Positions 16,626 to 25,718 of a stretch of DNA of 64,000 nt are shown one piece after another. Source of the stretch: Prochlorococcus sp. AG-363-M21 (GTDB lineage: Bacteria > Cyanobacteriota > Cyanobacteriia > PCC-6307 > Cyanobiaceae). Numbering within the stretch: the first letter of the stretch is position 1; each line of letters begins with the position of its first letter. The position numbers and the translations under genes are program-made. Location of the stretch: NCBI GenBank assembly GCA_003278305.1, contig QCFU01000001.1:1-64000 (forward strand), written 5' to 3'. The notes beneath the pieces are model-generated. The model saw nothing but the letters and a program-made list of their open reading frames with translations, had not been told where the DNA came from and made no database searches.

Positions 16626-17396
16626 ATGGATATCATTCCCGCCATTGACTTGCTAAATGGAGACTGTGTAAGACTTTATCAAGGAAATTATGATGAAGTT
16701 ACAAAATTCAATGCTGATCCAATAGATCAAGCTTTAATTTGGGAGTCTATGGGAGCTGCCCGAATACATCTCGTGGACTTGGATGGAGCTAAATCAGGTC
16801 AAGGTGCAAATTATGAGTTGATAAGCTCTATAGCAAATCAAATCAACATTCCAATTCAACTAGGTGGGGGTATTAGAAGCTTTGATTACGCTAAAAAGCT
16901 TATTGATAATGGTATTGACAGATTAATTCTTGGAACTATTGCATTAGAAAATCCAACTTTACTGAAAAAACTTACAAAGGAATTTCCCAATAGAATAATT
17001 GTTGGTATAGACGCAAAAAATGGTTATGTAGCAACTAGAGGGTGGCTGGAAGAAAGTAAAATTCTAGCAACAGATTTATGTCAGGAATTATCAGAACTAG
17101 AACTTGCTTCGATTATTTATACAGATATCTCAAAGGATGGAACACTGAAAGGACCAAATATTGCTGAATTAAAACTAATTGCACTTTCATCTAAAATTCC
17201 AATAATAGCTTCTGGTGGCATAGGTTCATTAGACGACTTAATAGCACTAACACCCCTTGAAAACATTGGAATAGAAGCAGTTATTGTAGGACGAGCTTTG
17301 TACGATGGATCAATAGATTTAAAGGAAGCAATCAAAACCATCAAGAATTTGGATATAACTGACTATGACCAGTACAAAACAGAAAAGTTCTGTTAG
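16626..17396 (+). CDS. hisA: phosphoribosylformimino-5-aminoimidazole carboxamide ribotide isomerase
   Basis: A 256-residue TIM-barrel enzyme of histidine synthesis (the ProFAR isomerase step). Seen: MDIIPAIDLLNGDCVRLYQG with the N-terminal catalytic Asp, QLGGGIRSF, GTIALENP, the second catalytic Asp in IYTDISKDGTLKGPN, and the phosphate-binding IIASGGIGSLDDL and AVIVGRALY. The in-frame codons before 16626 are unlikely to be used because the family starts at MDIIPAID. Its leader is shared with the divergent CSP41-like gene. Confidence 0.97.
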   Translation: MDIIPAIDLLNGDCVRLYQGNYDEVTKFNADPIDQALIWESMGAARIHLVDLDGAKSGQGANYELISSIANQINIPIQLGGGIRSFDYAKKLIDNGIDRLILGTIALENPTLLKKLTKEFPNRIIVGIDAKNGYVATRGWLEESKILATDLCQELSELELASIIYTDISKDGTLKGPNIAELKLIALSSKIPIIASGGIGSLDDLIALTPLENIGIEAVIVGRALYDGSIDLKEAIKTIKNLDITDYDQYKTEKFC

Positions 17397-17505
17397 GTGT
17401 TCATAGAAAGACTTAATAATTATTCTTCTCAAAAAAAATCTCTGTAAGACTGGTTTTCTTGAGGATTCATAGTTAAATTTTATTTGTCTCCAAATTTTAT
17501 CCATT

Positions 17506-19140
17506 TTGGAAGAAGGTACTCAAAAACAAATTTTGTTATTAGCACCGGATCTTTTGGGTCAGTCGCTTTCACTTCAACTAACATCAGAAAATACAGATAT
17601 TAATGTATGTTTACAAGAGCAGCAATTACCTAGGCATCCATCACTTGTTATATGGGCTATAGAATCCATTGAGAGTTATAATTTAACAATAAATGAATTA
17701 AAAGTATTACGTTTAAAATGGCAACCCTGTCCAGTCTTATTAATTCTTCCGTCCAAATTAAAACTGACTCCTATAGAAGTTTTAGAATTTGAGTGTGAGG
17801 GGATTCTTCAGGATCCAGAATACAATACTCTTCAAGACACAATAGCAACTATATTAAAAGGAGGTAAGGTTGTAAAACTAAGAGATGAGATATCAAGTAC
17901 TAGTAATTTATTCAAACCACTTAATCCAATAGCTGAAAGTGTATTGACAACTTGTTTTAATGAAATAAATATTGAACATCAAAGGTTAAATCTTTCATAC
18001 CCATACATATCTAAAAACTTCTTGTTGAAGATTGTATTAGATGGAAGGAGAAGAGAGTTAAAGGCAGCAAAAGCTTTTCTTATATGGTTTTGGGGTCCAT
18101 TAAATGAAACACAGCAAAGAAAGTTATATTTCAATGATTTTCAGACAAAAAAGTCTGATGTTGAGTATGCTACAAATATAATTATTAGTAATGATACTTT
18201 AACATCCTTGCTTGATTCAGTATTTTCAAGTATTGAAGATACATTTAACGATAGACCTGTTAATGATACTGGCACTATATTTGCTTTTGAAGCTATTAAG
18301 GAATCAAAGAAAATTGAATTATTTAAAGATCAATTGTTTCAGTTAAAAAGTGTTTTAAAAAAACTTCAAAAGAATATTGTTACCAATAATAATTCCCTTA
18401 TCCAACAATGGCATGGATGTCAGTTGCAGATGAAACAAGAATCAATTAGAAGTATAATTGGTAGCTATACTCGTTTTCTATTTAATGGAGAGTCAACACC
18501 AGTAGCTGAAACAGTGCTTTCAATTGTTAATCTTGAAGATATAGATGAAGAATTGCCTAGTCCTAAATTAATACTAGACGCATTAGTATTAAATAAGCCC
18601 ATACAAGTAGAAGGCCGTCTGTTATCTAACTCTGACCCTAGAACGCTCCTTTATCTAAAACTTCTGATTATTAATTTTTTAATTCGCAATAGTGAATTGA
18701 TATCCTCAGAACTTTTAAATCTATGTTCTAATTGGCCAGAACTGAGGCATCATTTATTAGATGATCGTTTAATTTCTACTAGAGAACTAGAAAGACTGAG
18801 AAATCGTTTAAATAGTCAGAATCGTTATATATCTTTGATAAAACGACCAATTCAACTTTATGAAAGCAAACGTACGTTATTCAATATAAAAGAAGGTAGT
18901 CTCAAAACTGTCATACTAACGGAATTAAGAGATGATGAACTTAGAAATCTAGATTGGATTCAGCGTCAAGTAACCCTTTTAGTAGAGGCTAGAGATGCTT
19001 TGGCGCCTCAAATCCAATCACTAATTCGTTATATAGGAGATTTTATGGTTATTCTGCTCACAAATATACTTGGAAGAGCTTTAGGCCTTATAGGCAAAGG
19101 AATTGCTCAGGGCATGGGTAGGTCATTTTCTAGAAAATGA
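17506..19140 (+). CDS. DUF3685 (Ycf55-like) protein with receiver-like N terminus
   Basis: A 544-residue protein with TTG start at 17506. Residues 1 to about 125 look like a response-regulator receiver fold (ILLLAPDLLGQSLSLQLTS, then VLLILPSKL and GILQDPEY), but the phosphoacceptor Asp is not obvious, since the expected strand ends in IWAIESIES. The rest matches my memory of the cyanobacterial and red-plastid Ycf55/DUF3685 family, ending with a short hydrophobic stretch (MVILLTNILGRALGLIGKG). Function unknown. It is followed by a lumenal protein gene after 46 bases. Confidence 0.8.
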   Translation: MEEGTQKQILLLAPDLLGQSLSLQLTSENTDINVCLQEQQLPRHPSLVIWAIESIESYNLTINELKVLRLKWQPCPVLLILPSKLKLTPIEVLEFECEGILQDPEYNTLQDTIATILKGGKVVKLRDEISSTSNLFKPLNPIAESVLTTCFNEINIEHQRLNLSYPYISKNFLLKIVLDGRRRELKAAKAFLIWFWGPLNETQQRKLYFNDFQTKKSDVEYATNIIISNDTLTSLLDSVFSSIEDTFNDRPVNDTGTIFAFEAIKESKKIELFKDQLFQLKSVLKKLQKNIVTNNNSLIQQWHGCQLQMKQESIRSIIGSYTRFLFNGESTPVAETVLSIVNLEDIDEELPSPKLILDALVLNKPIQVEGRLLSNSDPRTLLYLKLLIINFLIRNSELISSELLNLCSNWPELRHHLLDDRLISTRELERLRNRLNSQNRYISLIKRPIQLYESKRTLFNIKEGSLKTVILTELRDDELRNLDWIQRQVTLLVEARDALAPQIQSLIRYIGDFMVILLTNILGRALGLIGKGIAQGMGRSFSRK

Positions 19141-19186
19141 TCTAGTATCTTTAGAGCAGACAGGCTATTGAATTTGAGAAATTACT

Positions 19187-19741
19187 ATGAATAAAATACT
19201 TATTAAACTCATATTTGCTTTTATTCTTGTTTTGTTATTCATATCTCCAGTTCAGGCAGCAAGGGATACAGATAGTTTTGATGGAAATATATACCCTATT
19301 TATGCTGGTAATGGTTCGTTGGTTCCTCCGGCATCTACATTAGAGCAATCATTAAAAAATAAACGGACAAGTGTTCTTGTTTTTTACCTAGATGACAGTA
19401 CAACATCTAAAGTTTTTGCTCCTGTTGTATCCGGTATTAAATTACTTTGGTCTAGTTCAATAGATATTATTCCCCTGACAATCGATGATATACAGGATAG
19501 GCAATCTTTAGATCCTAATAACGCATCATACTATTGGCGTGGGAAAATACCACAGACTGTAGTAATTAATCCATTAGGTGAAGTCCTATTTGATAAAGAA
19601 GGGCAAGTTCCAATTGAAGATATAAATCAAGCAATAAGCAAAGCAACTGGTAAGAAGCCACCAGATTTTAAGGTAAATATTAAAAGTTACAATGAATATA
19701 ATAGTGAAGCTTCAAAACAAGGTTATACCGATCCAAGGTGA
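19187..19741 (+). CDS. exported thioredoxin-fold thylakoid/periplasm protein without CxxC
   Basis: A 184-residue protein with a clear Sec signal peptide (residues 1-24: hydrophobic core IFAFILVLLFIS, cleavage after VQA). The mature part reads like a thioredoxin fold (VLVFYLDDSTTSKVFAPV, then GKIPQTVVINPLGEVLFDKEG) with the cis-Pro region kept, but the redox CxxC is replaced by DSTTSK. It is known among cyanobacteria as a conserved thylakoid membrane/lumen protein; the biochemical role is unclear. It lies 23 bases before the CofE-like gene. Confidence 0.82.
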   Translation: MNKILIKLIFAFILVLLFISPVQAARDTDSFDGNIYPIYAGNGSLVPPASTLEQSLKNKRTSVLVFYLDDSTTSKVFAPVVSGIKLLWSSSIDIIPLTIDDIQDRQSLDPNNASYYWRGKIPQTVVINPLGEVLFDKEGQVPIEDINQAISKATGKKPPDFKVNIKSYNEYNSEASKQGYTDPR

Positions 19742-19764
19742 ACTAGAAATCCTATTTAATTATT

Positions 19765-20925
19765 ATGATTTTATTATCAGTAAATCTATTTCTTCTGTTA
19801 TTAGTATTAATACTAATAGTACAAGTTCAACATACAATAAATCCTCGTCCGAAATTAATTTTTAAACCAAAATTGATTGATCGAAAAGATTTAGATAACC
19901 AATCAAAATTATCTTTAGAACTTAATATATCGAACCCTTTAGAAAACAAAGAAATCATGATTCCATCATTTACATTACAACATAAAATTCTATCAAATGT
20001 AGATATGAAAAAAATTAGTGTAAATATAGATTTAAAAACAAACTACCCTGATCAGACCAATAGATTAGATAATTATTGGCAATCATACATCTTAAAAAGT
20101 AAATCTACTGTTACCTTATTATTATCTATCGATATAACAGACACTTCATATCAACGTTCATTATCAAAGATAGATGCCTTATGGATAGATGCTATATGGT
20201 CAAATTATGATTCATCAGGACTATTAAATCGAAAAGATGGATTTGTCATACCTTTTGATATTCAAACAGAAAAAAATACACAACAAATTCAATCCAATAA
20301 TAATTTGCAATTGATTCCAGTTAAAACTCATTTACTCGGAGTTCTTGATGACCCAATTACTACTATCGTCGATTACATAAAACCTCAACTAAGAAAAGGT
20401 GACATTATTACTATAGGAGAAACACCTTTGGCAATAATGCAAGGAAGGTATATTCATCCATCTTCTATTGTTTGTTCAAATTTATCACAGTTGCTTTCTA
20501 AATTTTTTCATCCAACAAGTAGTCTTGCCACAGCATGTGGAATGCAGGTTTTGATAAATGAAATTGGACCCTTGAGGTCATTATTTGCATTTATCTTGGG
20601 AGCATTTATGAAAACAATTAAAATTAAGGGCTTCTTTTACCGTATTGCAGGTACACAAGCAAGATTAATAGATGATATAACAGGAACAACTCCTCCGTAT
20701 GACCAAACTATAGTTCTAGGACCAACAAACACTAAATCCTTTTGTGACGAAGTTTCTAATATCATTGGTTCTCCTGTAGCGATAGTTGACGTAAATGATT
20801 TGGGAAGAGTTAAGATTTTAGAGTCCTCAGATGTCACTCTTAATAAGATTATTAGCAAATCACTTGTCACTAATCCAGCTGGCAATGCAGATCAAAGAAC
20901 ACCAATTGTCATTATAAGGCCATAA
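19765..20925 (+). CDS. membrane-anchored F420-0:gamma-glutamyl ligase-like protein
   Basis: A 386-residue protein. Residues 1-22 form an N-terminal membrane helix (ILLSVNLFLLLLVLILIV), followed by a variable beta-rich segment. Residues about 185-386 resemble the CofE family: TIVDYIKPQLRKGDIITIGE, RYIHPSSIV, LIDDITGTTPPYDQ, and SPVAIVDVNDLGRVKIL near the end. Cyanobacteria are not known to make coenzyme F420, so the substrate is probably different. It sits in a plus-strand run with the lumenal thioredoxin-like gene and a GNAT-like gene. Confidence 0.82.
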   Translation: MILLSVNLFLLLLVLILIVQVQHTINPRPKLIFKPKLIDRKDLDNQSKLSLELNISNPLENKEIMIPSFTLQHKILSNVDMKKISVNIDLKTNYPDQTNRLDNYWQSYILKSKSTVTLLLSIDITDTSYQRSLSKIDALWIDAIWSNYDSSGLLNRKDGFVIPFDIQTEKNTQQIQSNNNLQLIPVKTHLLGVLDDPITTIVDYIKPQLRKGDIITIGETPLAIMQGRYIHPSSIVCSNLSQLLSKFFHPTSSLATACGMQVLINEIGPLRSLFAFILGAFMKTIKIKGFFYRIAGTQARLIDDITGTTPPYDQTIVLGPTNTKSFCDEVSNIIGSPVAIVDVNDLGRVKILESSDVTLNKIISKSLVTNPAGNADQRTPIVIIRP

Positions 20926-20967
20926 GAATTTATAACATGTATTTCTACTAAAAATTATTAATTTATA

Positions 20968-21993
20968 ATGATGGTTAATCGAAATATTATTGTTGAACGT
21001 CTTAATTTTACTAACTTTTTAAAGTACTTAGATTTTACTAATATTGAATCATTATCTACTATACAAACTCAGCTACGAAAATCAACATTATATCAACTTC
21101 AAACAATTATCCCAATCTTATCTAGGAACAAAGTCTCTATAACATATCTAGCAAGTTATAAACATAAAATACTTAGCACTATAGAGATAAAAGCTTATCT
21201 TAATAACAGAATGTGTATGTATATACATAAACCGCTAATACTAAACTCTGATGATCTAATTTCCAATCAATCTATTAACTATAATTTAATTAACCATATT
21301 ATAAATGATAAATACCTAGATCCACTAACTTGGCTTATTGAATTTAAACCTACAAATCAGGATATTTTGATACCGGTAGCAGAACTTGGTTTTAGTCAAA
21401 TTTCTAGCTCTTCGACCTGGACAGTGTCTACTCAATCCATAAGTGATGATTTCGATTATAGTAGCATTTCTTGGAAATATATCACTAATTTCGATATCGA
21501 CGAACTTAATAGTTTTATCGCACGCTCATTACCATCAAATATTCGACCTTTTGTTAATATTACTAAAGAAAATATTTATACTAACTTGCTGGATAAGAGT
21601 ATTATATTATGTTCTGAAAATGGAAATAAACATAATATAATATCAGTATTATTGTATGAGTTAGATGAGATTGGAGGTTATTACTATAAGATTTATACAG
21701 ATGTGGCTTTTGACGAACGTTTAAAAACTTCTCTACCCTGTATGCTGAATTATCTTGCCCGAAATAATAATTCTGTAAAATTTCAGGTCATGTTTAATAA
21801 AATAACAGAACAGATATTATTCGAAGCGGGCTTTATTCAAAGCACTCAATCAGTTTTATTCGCTAGATCTAAGTCAATCAGATTGAAAAATACTAAGGCA
21901 CAATATTCTCCTAAATTACTTGATTCACTCGTTGACACTTTATTTCCTAAAGAATCACCATTACCTTCTCCAGTAAAACAATTTCAACTATAA
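20968..21993 (+). CDS. GNAT-like hypothetical protein
   Basis: A 341-residue protein whose C-terminal half has the rhythm of an acetyltransferase fold (ISVLLYELDEIGGYYYKIYTDVAF, then a helix and FEAGFIQSTQSVLFARSK), while the N-terminal half also has alternating strands and helices (TYLASYKHKILSTIEIKAYL). The acetyl-CoA R/Q-x-x-G-x-G loop is not clear, so activity is uncertain. Two ATG codons sit at the start. It ends 2 bases before ruvX. Probably a conserved picocyanobacterial protein. Confidence 0.7.
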   Translation: MMVNRNIIVERLNFTNFLKYLDFTNIESLSTIQTQLRKSTLYQLQTIIPILSRNKVSITYLASYKHKILSTIEIKAYLNNRMCMYIHKPLILNSDDLISNQSINYNLINHIINDKYLDPLTWLIEFKPTNQDILIPVAELGFSQISSSSTWTVSTQSISDDFDYSSISWKYITNFDIDELNSFIARSLPSNIRPFVNITKENIYTNLLDKSIILCSENGNKHNIISVLLYELDEIGGYYYKIYTDVAFDERLKTSLPCMLNYLARNNNSVKFQVMFNKITEQILFEAGFIQSTQSVLFARSKSIRLKNTKAQYSPKLLDSLVDTLFPKESPLPSPVKQFQL

Positions 21994-21995
21994 TT

Positions 21996-22466
21996 ATGAT
22001 TCCCCCATTTCCTAAGTCTGTTCTTAGTATAGATTTTGGTTCTAAAAGAATTGGATTAGCTGGTTGTGATCCTTTGGGAATAACTGTAACGCCTTTGAAA
22101 CCTCTATATAGGAGTAAATTTCGCTCAGATCTTAAATATTTAAGGCAACTCTGTAATGAAAGATCTGTAGAAGGACTAGTTATCGGGTTACCTTTAGATG
22201 ACAAAGGTAATCCAACTCTACAATCTCACATTTGCATGAAATATGGTACGAGGATAGCCATCGAACTAGATTTGCCTGTAGCGTGGGTTAATGAAAACAG
22301 TAGCACTTGGGAGGCAGGCAAAAAGTTTAATATTCAAAATGATCGTACAGGAATGCTAGACAGCCAAACTGCACGTATACTTCTTGAACAATGGCTGAAA
22401 GAGGGACCTAACCTTCAATCATTATCTACTCAGTCCAAAATTAATTCAATGAATAAGAACCCTTAA
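21996..22466 (+). CDS. ruvX: putative pre-16S rRNA nuclease / Holliday junction resolvase-like (YqgF)
   Basis: A 156-residue RNase H-fold protein. Seen: SIDFGSKRIGLAGCDPLG with the first catalytic Asp, VEGLVIGLPLDDKGNPT with the strand typical of the family, and a C-terminal DSQTARILLEQWL with the last catalytic Asp. In Escherichia coli the homologue processes the 5' end of 16S rRNA. The start is 2 bases after the preceding stop, suggesting translational coupling. DUF3727 follows 24 bases later. Confidence 0.92.
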   Translation: MIPPFPKSVLSIDFGSKRIGLAGCDPLGITVTPLKPLYRSKFRSDLKYLRQLCNERSVEGLVIGLPLDDKGNPTLQSHICMKYGTRIAIELDLPVAWVNENSSTWEAGKKFNIQNDRTGMLDSQTARILLEQWLKEGPNLQSLSTQSKINSMNKNP

Positions 22467-22490
22467 TCCTTAATTAAAACAGCAATTAAC

Positions 22491-23027
22491 ATGTCAAATT
22501 CTAATCAAGGTAAAACAAATGAAGTTCCAACTTTACTCGTTCAAGATAGTAAGGGATCAGAGCTTCTTTGCTATCTAGAGCAAATAGTTCCTATAAAAGG
22601 TATTGATTATGTTTTATTGACACCAGTAGATACTCCTGTTTGCTTATTTCAATTGCAAGATAATCAAGACCCACGGTTAATAAAAACGATTGATTCTAGT
22701 GAACCAATCTTAGATGTAGCAGATGTAGTTCTTCAGGAACATGAGTTAACACTTATACGGTCAGCCGTCACATTAACTGTTGCTGGTGAGTTAGAAGAGC
22801 CTGATTCAGATGAGTTAGAAGAAGATGACTACGATGATGATATAGAAACATACGAACTACTTGTAAGCTTCAAGGTTGAAAACCTCGAATATGGTTTATA
22901 TATACCATTAGATCCATTTTTTATAGTAGGTAAACTTAAGGAAGGCCAAGCAACAGTAGTTGAGGGTGATGAATTTGATAAGATACAGCCAATTATAGAA
23001 TCTGAACTTGAAGATAGAGATTTATAA
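22491..23027 (+). CDS. DUF3727 protein
   Basis: A 178-residue acidic protein. The N-terminal part (VPTLLVQDSKGSELLCYLEQ) resembles DUF1292-type modules, and the C-terminal part has LPLDPFF-like signatures (YGLYIPLDPFFIVGKL) that I associate with the cyanobacterial and plastid DUF3727 family. A Glu/Asp-rich linker (SDELEEDDYDDDIE) lies between. No catalytic residues are apparent. It sits between ruvX and yqeG, three bases before the next gene, within a tight plus-strand cluster. Confidence 0.85.
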   Translation: MSNSNQGKTNEVPTLLVQDSKGSELLCYLEQIVPIKGIDYVLLTPVDTPVCLFQLQDNQDPRLIKTIDSSEPILDVADVVLQEHELTLIRSAVTLTVAGELEEPDSDELEEDDYDDDIETYELLVSFKVENLEYGLYIPLDPFFIVGKLKEGQATVVEGDEFDKIQPIIESELEDRDL

Positions 23028-23030
23028 TTT

Positions 23031-23531
23031 ATGCAAAATAATCTTTTTAGGCCCGATTGGCAAACAGAATCAATTATTTCCAAGCTTTCATTAAATGATA
23101 TTTGTAATAGAGATTTAAAAGGTTTGTTAATTGATGTAGATCATACTTTGTTGACTAGAGATGAATCTATTGTTCATGAATCTGTAAGAGAATGGATTGA
23201 ATCTGCTAAATCTTATTTTAAGTTACATCTTATAAGTAACAATCCTTCCTACAAACGTGTTAACTCAGTAGCTAAACAATTGAATGTTGGTTTCTCATAC
23301 AAAGCCTTGAAGCCTCGAAAAAGTTCTTTATTGGAAATAGTAAAGTTATTCAAATTAAAAAATCATGAAGTTGCAATGATTGGTGACAGAATATTCACAG
23401 ACATACTAGCTGGTAATCGAGCAGGAATGTATACAATATTGGTTAAAGGAATTGGAATAAATGGTTCATTACATCGTAATAACTTTAATCAACATATTGA
23501 ATCAATGATAGCAAAATCATTAGGAGCATAG
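23031..23531 (+). CDS. yqeG: YqeG-family HAD phosphatase
   Basis: A 166-residue haloacid dehalogenase-type phosphatase. Seen: motif I DVDHTLLTRDES with the DxDxT nucleophile, motif II LISNNPS, a motif III Lys (ALKPRKSS), and motif IV MIGDRIFTDILAGNRAGM. In other bacteria YqeG acts on lipid-linked phosphates (phosphatidylglycerophosphate has been proposed); pgsA, making that substrate, is at 15.1 kb. Starts 3 bases after DUF3727 stops. Confidence 0.9.
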   Translation: MQNNLFRPDWQTESIISKLSLNDICNRDLKGLLIDVDHTLLTRDESIVHESVREWIESAKSYFKLHLISNNPSYKRVNSVAKQLNVGFSYKALKPRKSSLLEIVKLFKLKNHEVAMIGDRIFTDILAGNRAGMYTILVKGIGINGSLHRNNFNQHIESMIAKSLGA

Positions 23532-23534
23532 TTT

Positions 23535-24617
23535 ATGTCAAAATGGGTAATTAAAATAGGAACAAGTGTATTGAGAGGTGATAAAAGTAGACCAACAAAA
23601 AGTATAATCGAGAATTATTGTAGGATAATTAGCGACTTTAAAAAAAAAGGTGAGCAAGTTGTTCTTGTTTCTAGTGGAGCAGTTGGCCTTGGATGTCATC
23701 GCATAGGGATAAATAAACGTCCAGTAGATGTAACTTCATTACAAGCAACTGCCGCTATAGGCCAAGGCTACTTAATGTCCTTATATGAGGAATATATGAG
23801 CACATATGGATATAATGTAGCTCAAGTACTTCTTACACGTGCCGATTTTAGTTCAAGAAAATCTTATAGAAATGCTTCGAATACACTAAACAGACTTCTT
23901 GAGTGGAACATACTTCCAATAGTTAATGAAAACGATACGATTTCGGATGAAGAATTACTTTATGGAGATAATGATACTCTTTCAGCATTATTATCAATAG
24001 CTATAAAAGCTGATAAACTAGTATTACTTACTGATATCGACAAACTCTATTCAAGTGATCCTAAGACTGATAGACAAGCCACACCTATATTAGAAGTACA
24101 TAATACTCAAGAGTTGTTAAACCTAAAGGAAATCTCAAATCCAAATACACCTTGGGGTACAGGAGGAATTAGCACTAAACTAACTGCCGCAAAGATAGCT
24201 ACAGAAGCCGGTATTAAGGTTCACTTGGCTGATGGGAGGAAATCGACATCTTTGGACGATATCTTTTGTAATTCAAGAGTAGGAACTGTTTTTTATCCCC
24301 AGCCCAACCCTGTTCCTAGCAAAAAAAGTTGGTTGGCGCATGCCTTACATCCATTAGGCACTATTTATATCGATGAAGGAGCATCTAATGCCTTAAAACA
24401 TAAAGGAGCGTCATTACTTCTTGTAGGTATCAAAAATATAAAAGGTAATTTTAATGCTAATCAACCAATCAGAATAATTGATACCAATGGCAATGAGATA
24501 GGTAGAGGCATATCCTCCTTAAGTAGTACATTTATTCAAAATACTTTGCACGGCTTACAATCAATCGAGAAATCACCTATTGTTGTTCATAGAGATGTAT
24601 TGGTTCTAATTAATTGA
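23535..24617 (+). CDS. proB: glutamate 5-kinase with PUA domain
   Basis: A 360-residue first enzyme of proline synthesis, phosphorylating glutamate. Seen: the amino acid kinase domain (KWVIKIGTSVLRG, VVLVSSGAVGLG, NENDTISDEE with YGDNDTLSA, WGTGGISTKLTAAKIA) and a C-terminal PUA domain from about residue 270 (ASNALKHKGASLL). The length is normal for the PUA form, which is often proline-inhibited. It starts 3 bases after yqeG stops. Confidence 0.97.
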   Translation: MSKWVIKIGTSVLRGDKSRPTKSIIENYCRIISDFKKKGEQVVLVSSGAVGLGCHRIGINKRPVDVTSLQATAAIGQGYLMSLYEEYMSTYGYNVAQVLLTRADFSSRKSYRNASNTLNRLLEWNILPIVNENDTISDEELLYGDNDTLSALLSIAIKADKLVLLTDIDKLYSSDPKTDRQATPILEVHNTQELLNLKEISNPNTPWGTGGISTKLTAAKIATEAGIKVHLADGRKSTSLDDIFCNSRVGTVFYPQPNPVPSKKSWLAHALHPLGTIYIDEGASNALKHKGASLLLVGIKNIKGNFNANQPIRIIDTNGNEIGRGISSLSSTFIQNTLHGLQSIEKSPIVVHRDVLVLIN

Positions 24618-24640
24618 ACCTTTAGCATTCATTTATTTTA

Positions 24641-25684
24641 ATGCTCATGCTATTTAGCGAATTGTTAGAAACTCTCAAATCCGGTGAGACTACAATAATA
24701 GATTTTAATATAGGAAATGATCCACATTTATATAGTGCTGATTCACTAGAAGTTGCCCAACAGAATCAACTTTCTTATGTAGAACATGACAGCTATCTGA
24801 TAAAAGCAATATCAATAACGCAAGCTTCTGTTGTATTGATACCAAATGAACAAGCCTTTAAGAATGAATTGAACAGTAGATCGATAGCTTGGGCTGTTTC
24901 CTCAAATCCAAAGCTCGCTTTTGCAGAATCTTTAGATATCTTATACCCTTCTAATATTTATAAAGCTTCAATTCATAAAACAGCTTGCCTTGAACAAGGT
25001 GTAAAACTGGGGGATAATGTTTATATTGGAGCAAATGTATTTGTAGGAAAAAATACGACTATTGGATCAAATTGTATAATTCACCCTGGAGTTGTTATTT
25101 ATAATAATGTTCAAATCTCTGATAATTGTGTAATAGATTCAAATTGCGTTATTCATCAAAATTCAGAAATTGGAGCTAATTGTATATTTCAATCTAATTC
25201 AGTTATAGGTTCTGAAGGATTTGGTTTTGTTCCAACCAGCAAAGGATGGAGAAAAATGCCTCAAATAGGGAAGGTTATTATAGAGGATAATGTAGAGATA
25301 GGAGCCTGCTCAACTATTGATCGGCCAGCTTTAGGAAAAACGATTGTTGGTAAAGGCACTAAATTAGATAATCTTGTTCAAATTGGACATGGCGTAAAAA
25401 TAGGTAAGAATTGTGCCATGGCTTCCCAAGTAGGGATAGCAGGAGGAGCAATTATTGAAGATGGAGTAATTTTGGCAGGACAAGTTGGAGTGGGTAATCG
25501 AGTTAGAATTGGAAGGGGAGTTATAGCAAGCTCTAAATGTGGAGTTCATACAAATGTAGAGCCTGGTCAGGTTGTTAGCGGATTTCCTGCTATGCCTAAT
25601 AAGCTTTGGTTAAGATGCTCGGCTAATTTTAAGAAATTACCAGAACTTGCTAAAGCTATTCGTAACTTAACAAACACAATCTAA
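24641..25684 (+). CDS. lpxD: UDP-3-O-acyl-glucosamine N-acyltransferase
   Basis: A 347-residue left-handed beta-helix enzyme adding the second acyl chain in lipid A synthesis. Seen: an N-terminal uridine-binding domain, then many hexapeptide repeats ([18 protein letters not shown]), the [14 protein letters not shown] block, the catalytic His in [11 protein letters not shown], and [14 protein letters not shown]. It follows proB by 23 bases on the same strand. The LPS assembly link matches the Lpt genes elsewhere in the window. Confidence 0.96.
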   Translation: MLMLFSELLETLKSGETTIIDFNIGNDPHLYSADSLEVAQQNQLSYVEHDSYLIKAISITQASVVLIPNEQAFKNELNSRSIAWAVSSNPKLAFAESLDILYPSNIYKASIHKTACLEQGVKLGDNVYIGANVFVGKNTTIGSNCIIHPGVVIYNNVQISDNCVIDSNCVIHQNSEIGANCIFQSNSVIGSEGFGFVPTSKGWRKMPQIGKVIIEDNVEIGACSTIDRPALGKTIVGKGTKLDNLVQIGHGVKIGKNCAMASQVGIAGGAIIEDGVILAGQVGVGNRVRIGRGVIASSKCGVHTNVEPGQVVSGFPAMPNKLWLRCSANFKKLPELAKAIRNLTNTI

Positions 25685-25718
25685 TTTAGCATTACTCAAT
25701 CAAATTTAATCTTTTCAA

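Noticed and set aside
16532-16645. Upstream extension of the CSP41-like protein by 38 residues
   Set aside because: The extension is hydrophobic, overlaps the divergent hisA start region, and the Rossmann strand begins exactly at the ATG at 16531.
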